Below are positions 5,031 through 6,185 of a stretch of 6,185 nt of DNA, one piece after another. The translations under genes were made by a program, and so were the position numbers. Position 1 is the first letter of the stretch; every line of letters starts with the position of its first letter. The DNA comes from Actinomycetota bacterium (GTDB lineage Bacteria > Actinomycetota > Geothermincolia > Fen-727 > Anoxymicrobiaceae). Where the stretch lies: assembly GCA_018894655.1 (NCBI GenBank), contig JAHIPE010000274.1, forward strand, positions 1 to 6,185, given 5' to 3'. The notes beneath the pieces were generated by a model. The model did no database searches and had not been told where the DNA came from. It was given only the letters and a program-made list of their open reading frames with translations.

Positions 5031-6185
5031 TGGCGAGTACTCCCGGTCCAGCGCCCGTACGACCTCCAGGGCGACCTCCCCCGCCCTTCTCAAGCCTTCC
5101 CTGTTTATCTTGTCCAGGGAGTCCCCCGCCCTGTGTATGAACGTTGCCACCGATACGAACCCGGTCGCCTCGAAACCGTGCTTTACCCACGGCATATGGT
5201 CGGCGGCGGCGCCCACCGGCAGGTAGACTCCCTTTATCTCCAGCCCCTTGTCCGCCGCCGCTTTCACGGCGAGCTCGTTCAAGCGCTTGCTGGTGAACCG
5301 CGGAGGGAGTTCGAACCCGGTGTTGAGGAAAAGACGCCCGGCCGCGGAAAACGGCATGTCGAAGTTGAGCATGAAGCAGGGGCGGCTTCTTAACTCCTCC
5401 TCGTGCTCCAGCAGGTAGTTGATCGACCCGCAGAGCCCGACCTCCTCGCAGCCAAACGACGCGACTATAACATCGAAGTTCCGCAGGGGCTTCATTGCCA
5501 GGACCCTTGCCAGTTCCAGTATCACCGCTTCACCTGACGCGTTGTCCAGCGCGCCGGGCGACTTGTTTCCGGTTAAGTTAAACACCAGGAGAAACAGGAA
5601 CAGCGCCGGCACGAGAGAAACGAAAAATACGGCGCGGTTCCCCAGGACGCTGATCCCGGCCGCCTCCAGTATCCCCGCCACCGCCAGCCAGAAGCCTAGC
5701 AGTATCGCGCTACCGAAGCCGAGCATGAACAGGCCCGCCCGCACCATGACCGGCATGGTCTGGCTCTTGGAGTCGTAGTGTGCGGAGAGTATGATGGTGC
5801 CCGATGGTTCCTCACCGTTGATCTCGCCGATAAGATTGAGCGAGCGCCTGTCGCCGCCCTTAGCCCCAAATCGCTCAAACACGCCCGACCACTTGAAGCT
5901 CAGGTAGATAGCCAGGAGCAGTACCAGCCCCGGGATCATTACCAGGTAGTCGCCCCAGAGGTAGGTGAACGAGCCCGCCAGGCAGATCGCCGCCAGGAGC
6001 AGGCAAACCCCCGGCAGGAAAACAGTGAGCGGCGTGATCGAGTAGGTAAACTCCTCGGAGCGCATCGGCACCCCTATCTCCTCGCCCGCGCCGCGGATAT
6101 ACGCCTGGGCGATGCTCTCCCCGGGGGTCCCCGGCAGTCGCCGGTGGGCGGCAAGCTTCGCGATGTGGTTGTACGCCCGGTGGCC
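5025..6185 (-). CDS. Membrane-embedded M28-family zinc aminopeptidase, 5' end beyond the right edge
   Basis: The frame is open to the window edge, giving 386 residues without a start. The first 38 (AYNHIAKLA, then R-L-P-G-T-P-G-E and AQAYIRGAGEE) match the helix and R-x-G-[ST]-x-G-E pattern at the start of M28 catalytic domains. The GTG at 6071 is therefore an internal codon. Di-zinc residues by window numbering are His136-x-Asp138 (SAHYDSK), Asp214 in GALDNASG, catalytic Glu247 and ligand Glu248 (CEEVGLCGS), Asp276 (LNFDM) and His351 (FIHRAGDSLDKI). Two hydrophobic helices lie at about 54-72 and 80-96, before the HxD motif. Two more lie between HxD and Asp214, at about 150-172 and 186-204. 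The even number keeps both halves of the active site on one side of the membrane. Family function: release of N-terminal amino acids from peptides. Side of the membrane and substrate are not known. It converges on the flavoprotein gene. Confidence 0.9.
   Translation of the reverse strand, partial: GHRAYNHIAKLAAHRRLPGTPGESIAQAYIRGAGEEIGVPMRSEEFTYSITPLTVFLPGVCLLLAAICLAGSFTYLWGDYLVMIPGLVLLLAIYLSFKWSGVFERFGAKGGDRRSLNLIGEINGEEPSGTIILSAHYDSKSQTMPVMVRAGLFMLGFGSAILLGFWLAVAGILEAAGISVLGNRAVFFVSLVPALFLFLLVFNLTGNKSPGALDNASGEAVILELARVLAMKPLRNFDVIVASFGCEEVGLCGSINYLLEHEEELRSRPCFMLNFDMPFSAAGRLFLNTGFELPPRFTSKRLNELAVKAAADKGLEIKGVYLPVGAAADHMPWVKHGFEATGFVSVATFIHRAGDSLDKINREGLRRAGEVALEVVRALDREYSPD

Noticed and set aside
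4672..5190. 172-codon minus-strand frame crossing the convergent junction
   Set aside because: It overlaps the ends of two supported genes and the inverted repeat, and its translation shows no motif.
4858..5226. 122-codon plus-strand frame starting just after the flavoprotein stop
   Set aside because: It runs through the hairpin and then antisense to the peptidase; there is no ribosome binding site and composition is not coding-like.
1..6185. CRISPR array, tRNA, rRNA, riboswitch or insertion-sequence transposase
   Set aside because: No regularly spaced repeat series, no cloverleaf or rRNA-like stretch, and no DDE or HUH transposase motifs were seen by eye in any frame.

Overview
This is a GC-rich bacterial segment with six genes and three short but structured intergenic regions. 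Two of the four genes whose start is visible begin with TTG and one with GTG. Codon use is strongly GC-ending. This fits a GC-rich bacterium, perhaps a deep Actinomycetota or Bacillota lineage, but nothing here fixes the taxon; there is no rRNA, tRNA or ribosomal protein.

Left part (1-1194, all minus strand): the 5' portion of a ParA/Soj-type ATPase gene runs off the left edge. Upstream of it is a 192-base gap holding a TATAAT box and two REP-like repeat copies in inverted orientation. Next comes a VapBC-type toxin-antitoxin pair: a ribbon-helix-helix antitoxin (985-1194), then a PIN-domain toxin (577-957). A very AT-rich island at 1195-1262 separates this pair from a divergent GNAT acetyltransferase (1291-1839, plus). 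The island carries a near-consensus promoter for the antitoxin whose predicted transcript is almost leaderless. A perfect inverted repeat covers the predicted start site and the ATG. The two opposing -35 boxes share one small palindrome.

Centre (1976-4855, plus): a 959-residue flavoprotein fuses two modules normally found in separate proteins. The N-terminal half is a CrtI/RetSat-type (COG1233) FAD oxidoreductase. The C-terminal half is a GltD/dihydropyrimidine-dehydrogenase-type electron-input module with eight cysteines for two [4Fe-4S] clusters. The simplest reading is a self-contained redox enzyme in which the second half feeds electrons to, or takes them from, the first. The substrate is unknown, and the usual NAD(P)H-binding glycine motif of the second half is eroded.

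Right part (5025-6185, minus): a membrane-anchored M28-type zinc aminopeptidase runs off the right edge and converges on the flavoprotein. The 169 bases between the two stop codons form a nested, nearly end-to-end inverted repeat. All four of its wobble pairs work only in the plus-strand transcript, and the stop codons of both genes lie inside its outermost arms. It may be a structured RNA/terminator or a palindromic MITE-like insertion.

The most unusual items are the CrtI-GltD fusion, the structured convergent region and the compact vapBC control region. The genes do not form one obvious pathway; the left half looks like accessory DNA next to a partition gene.
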